A DNA stretch of 64,000 bases from Nocardia cyriacigeorgica GUH-2. GTDB lineage: Bacteria; Actinomycetota; Actinomycetes; Mycobacteriales; Mycobacteriaceae. Shown here piece by piece: positions 16,633-25,810 of this stretch (the first letter of the stretch is position 1; each line of letters starts with the position of its first letter). The stretch covers positions 5,084,001-5,148,000 of the forward strand of contig NC_016887.1 of NCBI RefSeq assembly GCF_000284035.1, given 5' to 3'. The position numbers and the translations under genes were made by a program. The notes under the pieces are model-generated. The model worked only from the letters and a program-made list of their open reading frames with translations. It was not told where the DNA came from and did no database searches.

Positions 16633-18111
16633 TCACCCCTGTTCTGAGACGGACTTCCCGAGCACCGAATGCCGCTTGCCGTATGCGAAGTACACCACCA
16701 AACCCAGCGCCATCCAGACAATGAAACGCAGCCAGGTTTCCACCGACAGGTTCAGCATCAGCCACAGGCAGGCCAGGACCGCCAGAATCGGCAGCACCGG
16801 CACGAACGGGACCCGGAATCCACGAGGCAGATCCGGGCGGGTCTTGCGCAGCACCAGCACGCCGATGGACACCAGCACGAACGCGAACAGCGTGCCGATA
16901 TTGACCATCTCCTCGAGCGTGCCGAACTCGATGAAACCGGCCAGCACCGCACACACCGCGCCGACGATGACGGTGATCCGCACCGGCGTGCCGCGGTTAC
17001 CGGTGTGGGCGAGCCTGCGCGGCATCAGCCCGTCGCGCGACATGGCGAACAGCACCCGGGTCTGGCCGAGCAGCATCACCATGACGACAGTGGTCAGGCC
17101 GGCCAGGGCGCCGATGGAGATGATGTTCTTCACCCAGGTGGCGCCGTGGATGGCGAAGGCGGTGGCCAGCGTCGCGTCGTCACCGGCGAGTTCGGTGTAG
17201 GGCACCATGCCGGTGAGCACCAGCGACACCGCGACGTAGAGCACCGTCACGATCAGCAGTGAGCCGAGGATGCCGCGCGGCATATCGCGCTGCGGGTTCT
17301 TGGTCTCCTCGGCGGCGGTGGCGACCACGTCGAAGCCGATGAAGGCGAAGAACACCAGGCTGGCCGCGGCGAGCAGACCGTACCAGCCGAAGGTGCTGTT
17401 GCCCGCGCCGGTGAGGAACGAGAACAGCGACTGGTGCACGCCGCTGCCGCCTTCCCCCGGCTGGGACTCGGGGATGTAGGGGGTGAGGTTGTCGGAGCTG
17501 AAGTAGGTCACGCCCATCACCAGCACCAGCGCGATGACGCCGAGCTTGATGGCCACGGCCACCGCCGACACCCGCGAGGACAACTTGGTGCCGAGCGCGA
17601 TCAACGTGGTGAGCACCGCGATGAGCAGCACCGCGCCCCAGTCGAAATCGACCGAGCCGATGTGCACGATCGGTGACCGTGAGCCCATCAACTCACCCAG
17701 ATACTGCGACCACCCCTTGGACACCACCGCCGCGGCCAGCGCGAATTCCAGGATCAGGTCCCAGCCGATGATCCAGGCCGCCAGCTCACCGAAGGTGGCG
17801 TAGGAGAAGGTGTAGGCGCTGCCTGCCACCGGGACGGTCGAGGCGAATTCGGCGTAGCAGAGCGCGGTCAGCGCGCACGCGATGGCGGCGAAGACGAACG
17901 CCAGCGACACCGACGGTCCCGCCACATTGCCCGCGGTGCGCGCGGTGAGGGTGAAGATGCCCGCGCCGACGACGACGGCGACACCGAAGATGGTGAGGTC
18001 CCAGGCGGTGAGCTCCTTGCGGAGTTTCGAATCCGGCTCGTCGGTGTCGCGGATCGACTGCTCCACGCTTTTGGTGCGCCACAGCTGGCGGCGGCTGGTC
18101 GGTATCGCCAC
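16633..18111 (-). CDS. APC-superfamily amino-acid permease
   Basis: A 492-residue transporter with 12 or more hydrophobic segments. The first helix holds the consensus VVVGAGIFTLTG-like stretch (VVVGAGIFTLTA), as in cationic amino-acid transporter (CAT) type permeases. It probably imports an amino acid by proton symport or exchange; the substrate cannot be assigned. The GTG start at 18111 follows GAAGGAG. It lies 36 bp after the peptide transporter gene on the same strand, so the two may be cotranscribed. Confidence 0.88.
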   Translation of the reverse strand: MAIPTSRRQLWRTKSVEQSIRDTDEPDSKLRKELTAWDLTIFGVAVVVGAGIFTLTARTAGNVAGPSVSLAFVFAAIACALTALCYAEFASTVPVAGSAYTFSYATFGELAAWIIGWDLILEFALAAAVVSKGWSQYLGELMGSRSPIVHIGSVDFDWGAVLLIAVLTTLIALGTKLSSRVSAVAVAIKLGVIALVLVMGVTYFSSDNLTPYIPESQPGEGGSGVHQSLFSFLTGAGNSTFGWYGLLAAASLVFFAFIGFDVVATAAEETKNPQRDMPRGILGSLLIVTVLYVAVSLVLTGMVPYTELAGDDATLATAFAIHGATWVKNIISIGALAGLTTVVMVMLLGQTRVLFAMSRDGLMPRRLAHTGNRGTPVRITVIVGAVCAVLAGFIEFGTLEEMVNIGTLFAFVLVSIGVLVLRKTRPDLPRGFRVPFVPVLPILAVLACLWLMLNLSVETWLRFIVWMALGLVVYFAYGKRHSVLGKSVSEQG

Positions 18112-18147
18112 GGCGATCTCCTTCGTTCGAGGTCTCCAGGTGGTTGG

Positions 18148-19614
18148 TCAGTGGACGCCTTCCATATGCCTGCTCACCCAGGGTGAGAGGCCGGCGACAA
18201 CCAGACCGGCGAGGATCGCGACCGCGCCGATGATGCCGAAGTAGGCGAACTCGTGTGCCGGATCGTAGTAGCGAGCGAGGGTCCCCGACATCGAGGTGCC
18301 GAGACCGACGGAAAAGAAGTAGAGCGCCATCATCTGCGCGCGGAACACCTCGGGTGCGAGCTGGGTGGTCACGGCCAGGCCGATCGGCGAGATCAGCAGC
18401 TCGGAGACGGCGAACACACCCATGATGAACAGCACCAGCAGGGCGGGCACGGCGCGGCCGGTGGTCTGCGACATCGGCGTGAACAACCAGAACGCCAAGC
18501 CCATGCCGATCACGCCGAGGGCGAACTTGCGCGGGGTGCTGGGCGCGCGGGAGCCGAGTTTGGTCCACATGAGCGCGAACAGCGGCGAGAGCGCGATGAT
18601 CCAGACCGGTTCGACCGAGCCGATCCAGCTCGACGGCGCGGTCCAGCCGAAGATGTTCCAGTTCATCCGCTCATCGGAGTAGACGGCGAGCACGGTGAAG
18701 ATCTGCTGGAACAGCGACCAGAACACCGCGTTGGCGATGAACAGCGGGATGAACGCGCGCACCCGGCTGCGCTCGACCGCGCTCACCTTGCGGTCGATCA
18801 GCATGACAACGAAGTAGATGATCGAGGCGACCGCGATGACGCCGGTGGTGACATCGGCCAGGTTGTCCAGCGTCACCAGGCCGGTGGCCGCGGCCACCGC
18901 GATGATCACCGCCGCGGCCGCCACCAGGCCGAGCACCTTGCCGACGGCGCTGCTCGGCAGCGGATCGGGCACCTGCCTGCCCGCGGTGCCGAGATTGCGC
19001 CGGAAGATCACGTACTGGGTCAACCCGAGCGCCATGCCGATGGCGGCGGCGCCGAAGCCGGCGTGGAAGCCCCACTCCCGTTGCAACAGACCGGTCAGCA
19101 GCGGGCCGACGAAGGCGCCGACGTTGATGCCGAGATAGAACAGGGTGAACCCGCCGTCGGTGCGCGGATCGCCGTGCGGGTACAGCGTGCCCAGCAGCGA
19201 GGACGCGTTCGCCTTGAGCGCGCCGCTGCCGAGCGCCACCAGCACCAGGCCCACACCGACCCCGGACAGACCGGGCAGCACGGCCAGCGCGATATGGCCG
19301 GCCATCACCACCACGCCGCCGTAGAAGACCGTGCGCTCCATGCCGAGCAAACGGTCGGCGACCCACCCGCCGAGCACGGTGGACAGATACACCAGGCCGC
19401 CGTACGCGCCGACGATGCCGACGGCGGTGTCCTGATCCATCCCGAGGCCGCCCTCGGTGGCCGAGTAATACAGGTAGTACCCGAGGATGGTCAGCATGCC
19501 GTAGAAGGAGAACCGCTCCCACATCTCGACACCGAACAGGTTGGTCAACCCGATCGGATGCCCGAACAACGTCCGCTCGGCGGGTGATTGCTCGGTCGTT
19601 ACTGCATCGGACAT
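18148..19614 (-). CDS. Proton-dependent oligopeptide transporter (POT/PTR family)
   Basis: A 488-residue MFS-type membrane protein of the POT/PTR family, which imports di- and tripeptides with protons. The family motifs WERFSFYGM in the first helix and FTLFYLGINVGAF in the fifth are clear. About 14 membrane segments are present, as in bacterial POT proteins with two extra helices. The ATG at 19614 (MSDAVTTEQSPAERTLFGHP) is chosen over upstream in-frame starts because it gives the typical short cytoplasmic head. Confidence 0.92.
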   Translation of the reverse strand: MSDAVTTEQSPAERTLFGHPIGLTNLFGVEMWERFSFYGMLTILGYYLYYSATEGGLGMDQDTAVGIVGAYGGLVYLSTVLGGWVADRLLGMERTVFYGGVVVMAGHIALAVLPGLSGVGVGLVLVALGSGALKANASSLLGTLYPHGDPRTDGGFTLFYLGINVGAFVGPLLTGLLQREWGFHAGFGAAAIGMALGLTQYVIFRRNLGTAGRQVPDPLPSSAVGKVLGLVAAAAVIIAVAAATGLVTLDNLADVTTGVIAVASIIYFVVMLIDRKVSAVERSRVRAFIPLFIANAVFWSLFQQIFTVLAVYSDERMNWNIFGWTAPSSWIGSVEPVWIIALSPLFALMWTKLGSRAPSTPRKFALGVIGMGLAFWLFTPMSQTTGRAVPALLVLFIMGVFAVSELLISPIGLAVTTQLAPEVFRAQMMALYFFSVGLGTSMSGTLARYYDPAHEFAYFGIIGAVAILAGLVVAGLSPWVSRHMEGVH

Positions 19615-19809
19615 GGTCAGACAATCCCACGTTCGGCCGGTGTTCACAGGCATCCACACCGAATTTGCATCGAACCGCGACGTCTTCGCGCGATTTGCGC
19701 TGGTGCCGGGATCGGGCACGACGCGCCGAGGTTGATTAGGCTCGGCTCCGGAACATCACACGCGTGGCGGATGCGGGCGGTCCAGCGGGACGACGAAGGC
19801 GGTGCGTTG

Positions 19810-20259
19810 ATGACGGAAGTCGAAGTGACGGTGCCGGTGCCGATCGAGCAGGCCTTCGCGGCGCTGGCCGATGGCTGGTTGTACGCGAGCTGGGTGGTGG
19901 GCGCCTCCCATATCCGCGTGGTCGACCGCAACTGGCCCGCCGTCGGCACCCGGATCCATCACAGCGTCGGACTGTGGCCGCTGACCATGCAGGACGTCAC
20001 CAAGGTCACCGCCGTCGACCCACCGCACCTGCTCGAGCTCGACGCCCACCTGTGGGTGATCGGCGCGGCCTGGATCCGGTTCGAACTCGACGAGCCGCAA
20101 CCCCGGGTGACCAGGATCCGGATGTTCGAACGCGCCTCGCGCGGGCCGGGTGCCTTCATCCCCGGCTTCGCGCAGGATCTCGTGTTCACCCCGCGCAATC
20201 AGGAATCGCTGGACCGGCTCGCCCACTTGATCATCGGGCGCTCCGACGGCAAGAGCTGA
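19810..20259 (+). CDS. SRPBCC/START-like ligand-binding protein
   Basis: A 149-residue soluble protein with the pattern of the SRPBCC (polyketide cyclase/START) fold: MTEVEVTVPVPIEQAFAALAD at the start and a beta-grip core followed by a C-terminal helix. Such proteins bind hydrophobic ligands; the ligand here is unknown. After its TGA, the same reading frame stays open for about 27 codons to a second stop near 20340. Confidence 0.75.
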   Translation: MTEVEVTVPVPIEQAFAALADGWLYASWVVGASHIRVVDRNWPAVGTRIHHSVGLWPLTMQDVTKVTAVDPPHLLELDAHLWVIGAAWIRFELDEPQPRVTRIRMFERASRGPGAFIPGFAQDLVFTPRNQESLDRLAHLIIGRSDGKS

Positions 20260-20344
20260 ACGGAAATTCCTCGGGCACCTTCGGCCAGGATCGCGTGGCA
20301 CACCCAGGGCGTCACCGACTACCAGCAGATGTTCGACTGACGGC

Positions 20345-21292
20345 TCAGGCGATCGAGAGAGCGATGCCGTCGAGGATGTCGTGTTCGCTGACGATCAGTT
20401 CGGTGATGCCTGCGCGGCGGGCCAGTTCCTCGGCGAGCACCTCGGTGATGACGGCGCCGCCGCCGATGACGTCGACACGGCCGGGGTGCATGGGGCCGAG
20501 GGAGGCGCGTTGATCGTGGTTCATGGCGACGAGGCGATCGCAGACCTCGTGCAGTTGCTGCGAGGTCAGCCGGGTGAGATGCACGCGCTCGGAATCGTAT
20601 TCGGGCAGATCCAGCGCGACGGCGGCGATAGTGGTCATCGTGCCGGCGACGCCGACCCAGGTGTGCGCCGAATCGACGGGCACATGGGTGAACGCCTCGG
20701 CGAGCCGTTCGGCGGCGAAAGCGCGTGCGGCGGTGATCTGTTCGGCGTCGGGCGGGTTGCCGGGCAGGCAGCGTTCGGTGATCCGGACGCAGCCGATGTC
20801 GGCGGAGTAGGCGGCGTGCACGCCGTCGCCGTCGCCGACCACCAGTTCGGTGGAGCCGCCGCCCAAATCGACGACGACGAATGGGCCTGCGTCAGCGGGC
20901 AATTCGCCGACCGCGCCGGAGAACGACAGGCGCGCCTCCTCGTCACCGGTGATGACCTCGGCCTCCGCGCCGGGCACCACGGCGCCGAGTTCGGCGCGGG
21001 TCATGGCGAAGAAGTCCTCGCGGTTGGCGGCGTCGCGGGTGGCGGAGGTGGCGACCATGCGCACCCGGGCGACCTGGTGTTCACGCATGAGCGCGACGTA
21101 GTCGGCGAGCGCGACGCGGGTGCGTTCGATGGCTTCGGGGGCGAGCCTGCCGGTGGCGTCGACGCCCTGGCCGAGGCGCACGATGCGCATCTCGCGGTGC
21201 ACGTCGGTGAGTTTGCCGTCGGCACCGATATCGGCGATCAATAGGCGAATCGAATTGGTGCCGCAATCGACCGCGGCGACCCGGTCACTCAT
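20345..21292 (-). CDS. Ppx/GppA family phosphatase (exopolyphosphatase, Rv1026-like)
   Basis: A 315-residue member of the Ppx/GppA family, which hydrolyses polyphosphate or (p)ppGpp-type nucleotides. The actin-like ATPase-fold motifs are visible: AAVDCGTNSIRLL at the start, VVVDLGGGSTELVV in the middle and DVIGGGAVI near the end. Its length matches the short mycobacterial Ppx2. The ATG at 21292 overlaps the stop of the DUF501 gene by 4 bp (ATGA), so it is the last member of the eno-side operon. Confidence 0.9.
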   Translation of the reverse strand: MSDRVAAVDCGTNSIRLLIADIGADGKLTDVHREMRIVRLGQGVDATGRLAPEAIERTRVALADYVALMREHQVARVRMVATSATRDAANREDFFAMTRAELGAVVPGAEAEVITGDEEARLSFSGAVGELPADAGPFVVVDLGGGSTELVVGDGDGVHAAYSADIGCVRITERCLPGNPPDAEQITAARAFAAERLAEAFTHVPVDSAHTWVGVAGTMTTIAAVALDLPEYDSERVHLTRLTSQQLHEVCDRLVAMNHDQRASLGPMHPGRVDVIGGGAVITEVLAEELARRAGITELIVSEHDILDGIALSIA

Positions 21293-21810
21293 GACTGCTC
21301 CTCCGCATGCTCCAACCGCGGCCAATCCGCCGGGACCGCCGTCCCGCGCAACCCGTGCTCGGCCGCCAGCGCCACCGCCTCGTCACCGAGCGGATTGACG
21401 CCAGGGCCCTTGGCCAGCGAATGCGCGATCAGCACGTGCAGGCATTTGACCCGCTCGGGCATGCCGCCCCCGGTGAAGTCGGTGCCGAGCGGCTCGATGG
21501 CGTCACGTTCGGCCAGGTAGCTCTCGTGCGCGGCGCGGTATGCGGCCGCCAGTTCGGGGTCGGTGCCGAGGCGTTCGGTCATCTCGCGCATCACGCCCGC
21601 CGATTCCTGCCTGCTCGCCTCCGCCGTCAGCCGCGGATCGGTGAGGTAGTACAGGGTCGGGAACGGGGTGCCATCGGGCAGCCGGGGCGCGGTCTTCACC
21701 ACCGCGGGCACGCCGTCGGGGGTGCGGTAGGCGATGGCGAGCACCCCGCGCGGGGTGCGGCCCAACTGCTCTTCGATGATCCGCAGATCCCGGTCGTCGG
21801 GTTCGGTCAC
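21289..21810 (-). CDS. DUF501 family protein (Rv1025-like)
   Basis: A 173-residue cytoplasmic protein matching DUF501: IIEEQLGRTPRGVLAIAYR near the start, PTLYYLTDP, and GGMPERVKCLHVLIAHSLAKGPGVNPLGDEA towards the end, with conserved cysteine and histidine in KCLHVLIAHS. The function is unknown, but the gene is nearly always found between the FtsB-like and ppx genes in actinobacteria. It starts with GTG, which overlaps the upstream stop by 4 bp, and its own stop overlaps the ppx start. Confidence 0.9.
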   Translation of the reverse strand: MTEPDDRDLRIIEEQLGRTPRGVLAIAYRTPDGVPAVVKTAPRLPDGTPFPTLYYLTDPRLTAEASRQESAGVMREMTERLGTDPELAAAYRAAHESYLAERDAIEPLGTDFTGGGMPERVKCLHVLIAHSLAKGPGVNPLGDEAVALAAEHGLRGTAVPADWPRLEHAEEQS

Positions 21811-22457
21811 CTGGGTCCTTCCGGGTTCGGCGCGGGCGCGGGCGGCGTCGTGGTCACCGGCGCGGGGTCGGGGGCGGGCTGTGGTTCGGACACGCTGCGC
21901 CACAAGCCGGTATACCAAGGGTCGGGTTCGCGCGACGGCGTGGTCGGGCCAGGGCGCGCGGGCGCTTCGATACCGGGAACCTGCACGATATACGGCGTTT
22001 CCCCGGGCATCACGAGCCGCAACCGGTCCTTGGCCTCGGACCGGATGTAGGCCGGATCCTGCTGCTGGGCACGGCGATCACGCAGCCGGGCCAGATCGTC
22101 TTCGAGCTGCCTGCGTTCCTGAGCCAGCTGCGCGGCCTCGGCGCGCTGACTGAAATAGGTGCGCATCGGCACCGCCAGCGTCAACGCCAGCGCGCACACC
22201 ACCATCGCCAGGATGACCGCCTTACCGGTCGACAAGCCGAGGATGGTGCGTTCGGGCGTGTCCTTGCCCGCGGACTTCTTCTTGCGGGCGCTGATCTTGC
22301 GCGGTTCGGCCTTGTCGTCGGGACGCCGCCGCGCGGTGCGACTCGGCGCGGCGGCCCGGCCGTGCTGATCAGCGACGGGGCGGGAACGGGCGGAACGCGA
22401 CGTGCGGCGGTCGCCTCGTCCGGCTGGACTGGTACCACGCGCACGTCGCTCCGTCAT
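21807..22457 (-). CDS. FtsB/DivIC-type septum formation protein (Rv1024-like)
   Basis: A 216-residue bitopic membrane protein of the FtsB/DivIC family, part of the divisome complex that activates septal peptidoglycan synthesis. The layout is a long basic, disordered cytoplasmic head (about 1-70), one membrane segment (about 75-95), a periplasmic coiled coil (QRAEAAQLAQERRQLEDDL) and a family tail (DPAYIRSEAKDRLRLVMPGE). A Pro-rich extension follows, as in other mycolic-acid actinobacteria. The ATG is 26 bp after the eno stop. Confidence 0.88.
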   Translation of the reverse strand: MTERRARGTSPAGRGDRRTSRSARSRPVADQHGRAAAPSRTARRRPDDKAEPRKISARKKKSAGKDTPERTILGLSTGKAVILAMVVCALALTLAVPMRTYFSQRAEAAQLAQERRQLEDDLARLRDRRAQQQDPAYIRSEAKDRLRLVMPGETPYIVQVPGIEAPARPGPTTPSREPDPWYTGLWRSVSEPQPAPDPAPVTTTPPAPAPNPEGPR

Positions 22458-22482
22458 ATCCCTACCCCATGTATCGCTGCTG

Positions 22483-23766
22483 TCAGTCCTCGAACGCGAA
22501 GCGCGGGAACGCGACGTCGCCCGCGTAACGCGCCGAATCACCGAGGGCGTCCTCGATGCGCAGCAGCTGGTTGTACTTGGCCACGCGCTCGCTGCGGGCG
22601 GGCGCGCCGGTCTTGATCTGACCACTGCCCACGGCCACCGCCAGGTCGGCGATGGTGGTGTCCTCGGTCTCGCCGGAGCGGTGGCTCATCATGGTCTTGT
22701 AGCCGTTGCGGTGGGCGAGCTCGACGGCGTCGAGGGTCTCGGTCAGGGTGCCGATCTGGTTGACCTTCACCAGCAGCGCGTTCGCGGCACCCTTGCTGAT
22801 GCCCTCTTCCAGGCGCTCCGGGTTGGTGACGAACAGATCGTCGCCGACCAGCTGGATCTTGTCGCCGATCTGATCGGTCAGCGCGACCCAGCCGTCCCAG
22901 TCGTCCTCCGACAGCGGGTCCTCGATGGAGACCAGCGGGTAGGCGGTGAGCAGGTCGGCGTAGAACTGCGCCATCTCGGCGGCGGTGCGGACGTTGCCCT
23001 CGAACTTGTAGCCGGCGTCGGAGTAGAACTCGGTCGCGGCCACGTCCAGCGCCAGCGCGACATCGCTGCCCAGCTTCAGGCCGGTCTTGGCGATGGCGGA
23101 GCTGATCAGGTCCAGCGCCTCACGGGTGCCGGCCACGTCGGGGGCGAAACCGCCCTCGTCGCCGAGGCCGGTGGCCAGGCCCTTGGACTTCAGCACCGAC
23201 TTGAGCGCGTGGTAGACCTCCGCGCCCCAGCGCAGCGACTCCTTGAAGGTGGGCGCGCCGATCGGGGCGACCATGAACTCCTGGACGTCGACGCCGGTGT
23301 CGGCGTGCGCGCCACCGTTGAGGATGTTCATCATCGGCACCGGAAGCACATGCGCGTTCGGGCCGCCGAGGTAGCGGAACAGCTCGAGGCCGGAGGATTC
23401 GGCGGCGGCGCGGGCCACCGACAGCGAGACACCGAGCAGGGCGTTGGCGCCCAGCCGCGACTTGTCGGGGGTGCCGTCCAGATCGAGCAGCACCTGGTCG
23501 ACGGTGCGCTGCTCCACCGCGTCCAGACCGATGACGGCCGGGGCGATCTCGTCGAGCACACCCTCGACGGCCTTCTGCACACCCTTGCCCAGGTAGCGGT
23601 CGCCGCCGTCGCGCAGCTCCACCGCCTCGTGCTCACCGGTGGACGCGCCGGACGGCACGGCCGCCCTGGTCAGCGTGCCGTCGTCGAGGGCGATCTCGAC
23701 CTCGACGGTGGGGTTTCCGCGCGAATCCAGGATCTCGCGAGCTCCGACCTGTTCGATGATGGCCAC
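22483..23766 (-). CDS. eno: Enolase
   Basis: Phosphopyruvate hydratase of glycolysis, converting 2-phosphoglycerate to phosphoenolpyruvate; cytoplasmic and Mg-dependent. The 427-residue length is normal. Visible motifs include REILDSRGNPTVEVE, SGASTGEHEAVELRD, the metal and catalytic segments GDEGGFAP and SIEDPL, and the C-terminal signature LLVKVNQIGTLTET with SHRSGETEDTTIADLAV. The GTG at 23766 is used because it starts the conserved N-terminus (VAIIEQVGAREILDSRG) and follows AAGGAG. It leads the FtsB-like, DUF501 and ppx genes. Confidence 0.97.
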   Translation of the reverse strand: MAIIEQVGAREILDSRGNPTVEVEIALDDGTLTRAAVPSGASTGEHEAVELRDGGDRYLGKGVQKAVEGVLDEIAPAVIGLDAVEQRTVDQVLLDLDGTPDKSRLGANALLGVSLSVARAAAESSGLELFRYLGGPNAHVLPVPMMNILNGGAHADTGVDVQEFMVAPIGAPTFKESLRWGAEVYHALKSVLKSKGLATGLGDEGGFAPDVAGTREALDLISSAIAKTGLKLGSDVALALDVAATEFYSDAGYKFEGNVRTAAEMAQFYADLLTAYPLVSIEDPLSEDDWDGWVALTDQIGDKIQLVGDDLFVTNPERLEEGISKGAANALLVKVNQIGTLTETLDAVELAHRNGYKTMMSHRSGETEDTTIADLAVAVGSGQIKTGAPARSERVAKYNQLLRIEDALGDSARYAGDVAFPRFAFED

Positions 23767-23903
23767 GAAAACGACACTCCTTCGGCTGCTGGCACGGTGG
23801 TTGCTGACGTGTTGGCCGTGCGCTGCGAGCCTAACGCCCACCGGGCTCAGCGAGTAACCGGCACTCCGAGTGCCCGGTGCGGGCGGTGCCGCGTGCGAGC
23901 GGC

Positions 23904-24629
23904 TCACACCCGCCGGCCCACGCTGTAGGCGGCGGCGCGGTCGCGCACGTCCATCATGTAGCTCTCGGAACGGTTGTAGGTGAACAGCGCCTTGGACCAG
24001 CCTTCGGGCGTGGTGAGCACGCCGCCGCTGTCGCAGAGGTAGCGGGCGGCGGTGAGGGCGGCGTCATCGATGCTGTGCGGGTCGATCACGCCGTCGCCGT
24101 TGGCGTCCACGCCCCAGCGCTTCCAGGTTTCCGGGATGAACTGCAGCGGGCCGACCGCGCGGTCGTGCACCGGATCGCCGTCGAGGGCGCCGTTATCGGT
24201 ATCGGGGATACGCGCGACGCCCGGCGAGCCGTCCAGGGCGATGCCGATGATCGGCGGGGCGACGTTGCCGGTTTCGCTCACCTCGGAACCGCGGTAGGTA
24301 CCGTGCTTGCTTTCCACGCTGCCGATGCCGGCCAGGGTGGTCCAGGCGATACCGCAGTCGGGTCGCGCACGCACCATCACCGCGGCCGCGTAGCCGTAAG
24401 CCTCCAGCGCGGGGACGGGGATGCGCAGGGTGTCGGAGAGATCGGCAGCCCAGGCGTTCAGCTGGACGGCGGTGCGGCCGGGGGCGTCGATATCGATCAC
24501 CGGCAGCGGCGCGCCGGGCCCCGGCGGCAGTCCTTCCGGGATCGGCACCAGGTCGCGGTCGATCCCGCAACCGGCGAGCACCAGCGCGGCGAGGGCGGCG
24601 GCGATCGCGCCGGTCTTCTTCGAGAGCAC
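23904..24629 (-). CDS. lpqU: Lipoprotein lytic transglycosylase LpqU
   Basis: A 241-residue cell-wall lipoprotein with lipobox LAGC (C21) and an SLT/MltB-like lytic transglycosylase domain. The catalytic glutamate is E106 in GIGSVESKHGTY. GPLQFIPETWKRWGVDANGDGVIDP and the later SYMMDVRDRAAAY are typical of this family. It probably cleaves peptidoglycan glycan strands. It lies upstream of eno on the same strand, as lpqU-eno in M. tuberculosis. The GTG start has GGAAGG immediately before it, which is unusually close. Confidence 0.9.
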   Translation of the reverse strand: MLSKKTGAIAAALAALVLAGCGIDRDLVPIPEGLPPGPGAPLPVIDIDAPGRTAVQLNAWAADLSDTLRIPVPALEAYGYAAAVMVRARPDCGIAWTTLAGIGSVESKHGTYRGSEVSETGNVAPPIIGIALDGSPGVARIPDTDNGALDGDPVHDRAVGPLQFIPETWKRWGVDANGDGVIDPHSIDDAALTAARYLCDSGGVLTTPEGWSKALFTYNRSESYMMDVRDRAAAYSVGRRV

Positions 24630-24796
24630 CCTTCCATCATCCAGATCGGCGGAGGTGGGGGTGGGCGCCGCGCGGTGGGGTGGGTCACCCGGCCGCGCGA
24701 GGGGGCGTGCGGCGACAACGCGGCTCCCTCGTCCACGTTTGCGGCCGGGACTTGCGGCAATCCGGCAGACAGGTAGCCGAGTGGGCGAGGTGAGTT

Positions 24797-25150
24797 ATGA
24801 CCGATGACGTGGAGAAACGCTGGACCGACGAGGGCACCTACCGGCGGGCGGCGACGTATGCGCTGATGGTCATCGCGGCGGCTGCCGTCGTGTTCGGGAT
24901 CACCGCGTTCTGGGCGAGCGCGCACTGCGGTGAGCACGAGCCGCTGATGTGCGATGGGCCCGCGCAGTCGGCGATTCTGATCGGGCCCACCGTGGTGGCG
25001 CTGCTCGGCGGGATCGGCGCGTTCGTGCAGACGCTGCGGCAGTGGCGCCGCGGCAGCAATTGGGTGATCTGGCAGGGCGCCGGGTGGTTCCTGTTCACGC
25101 TGACGATGTTCTACATCGCCATGGGTGCTCGGTCCATCGGCGCGACCTGA
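24797..25150 (+). CDS. Three-segment membrane protein of unknown function
   Basis: A 117-residue protein with a short charged head and three hydrophobic segments (about 20-41, 58-77 and 92-112). Two cysteines sit in the first external loop (AHCGEHEPLMCDG), where they could pair. The ATG follows a GAGGTGAG site. It marks the left edge of the accessory block beside lpqU. No family is recognised. Confidence 0.68.
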   Translation: MTDDVEKRWTDEGTYRRAATYALMVIAAAAVVFGITAFWASAHCGEHEPLMCDGPAQSAILIGPTVVALLGGIGAFVQTLRQWRRGSNWVIWQGAGWFLFTLTMFYIAMGARSIGAT

Positions 25151-25191
25151 GCCGTCGCCCCGCGTTCCCACACCGCGGGTCGTTCGCGGCA

Positions 25192-25467
25192 TCAGCCCGC
25201 CCCCAAAGCCACGACGAGCATCACCAGCCCGCCCAGGGTGCATAACAGCCCGATCAGGTTGGACCAGAACTCGACTCGCGCGATATTCCGGTGACGTTCG
25301 CGATGCTGGAAGTATCCGGAGGTCGGGATCCAGTCGCCGACGAAACAGAAATCCGCAGCGCGCCGGGCACGGGCGCCGATCAAGTGCGCCACGGCCCCCG
25401 TCAACAAAGCCACGACGGCAGTGACGCTGAAGATTGCGATACCCGCGACGGCGATGGAATGAGCCAT
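25192..25467 (-). CDS. Small two-segment membrane protein
   Basis: A 91-residue protein with hydrophobic segments at about 5-30 and 68-90 separated by a polar loop holding RRAADFCFVGDWIPTSGYFQHRERHRN. The ATG at 25467 follows AGGGGG at good spacing; longer in-frame starts would add a low-complexity head. It converges on the gene at 24797. The function is unknown. Confidence 0.65.
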   Translation of the reverse strand: MAHSIAVAGIAIFSVTAVVALLTGAVAHLIGARARRAADFCFVGDWIPTSGYFQHRERHRNIARVEFWSNLIGLLCTLGGLVMLVVALGAG

Positions 25468-25586
25468 GAAAACCCCCTGTGATCTCTGGTTCCTCCTCAT
25501 TGTGGCAGGGGGGTACGACAAGTTCGGGCGGGCCGAAAGGTGCTCAGGTAGCGCATGTTCGGCGGTACGTGCCGGGTTGCTGCGTG

Positions 25587-25690
25587 GTGGGTGCAGACCC
25601 CGCGGAGCACCGCCGCCGGTTGGTGCAGGACCGCCCGGGCGGCGCACCGCGCAGTGGGTACAGGACCACCCAGCGGCGCATTACACGGCG
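25587..25690. repeat. Three degenerate repeats of about 32-37 bp
   Basis: Three head-to-tail units begin GTGGGTGCAG, GTTGGTGCAGG and GTGGGTACAGG and continue with similar GACC...CGGCGCA segments. They occupy the gene-free stretch 25468-25810 between the small membrane protein gene and the ABC transporter operon. The rest of that stretch shows nothing recognisable. Confidence 0.6.
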
Positions 25691-25810
25691 GCCGCCGGAC
25701 CGGGTGCATCAAGCAGTGGCCGCCGGCGGGTCACACTGGGCGCAGGGTCGCCGGGACGGGGCCGCGAAATGAATGCTGGAGGACAGAACGATGCCGTGCG
25801 GGGTGCTGTT

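Noticed and set aside
19731..19755. Iron box near TTAGGCTCGGCTCC
   Set aside because: Only one half-site matches and the nearby genes have no iron link.
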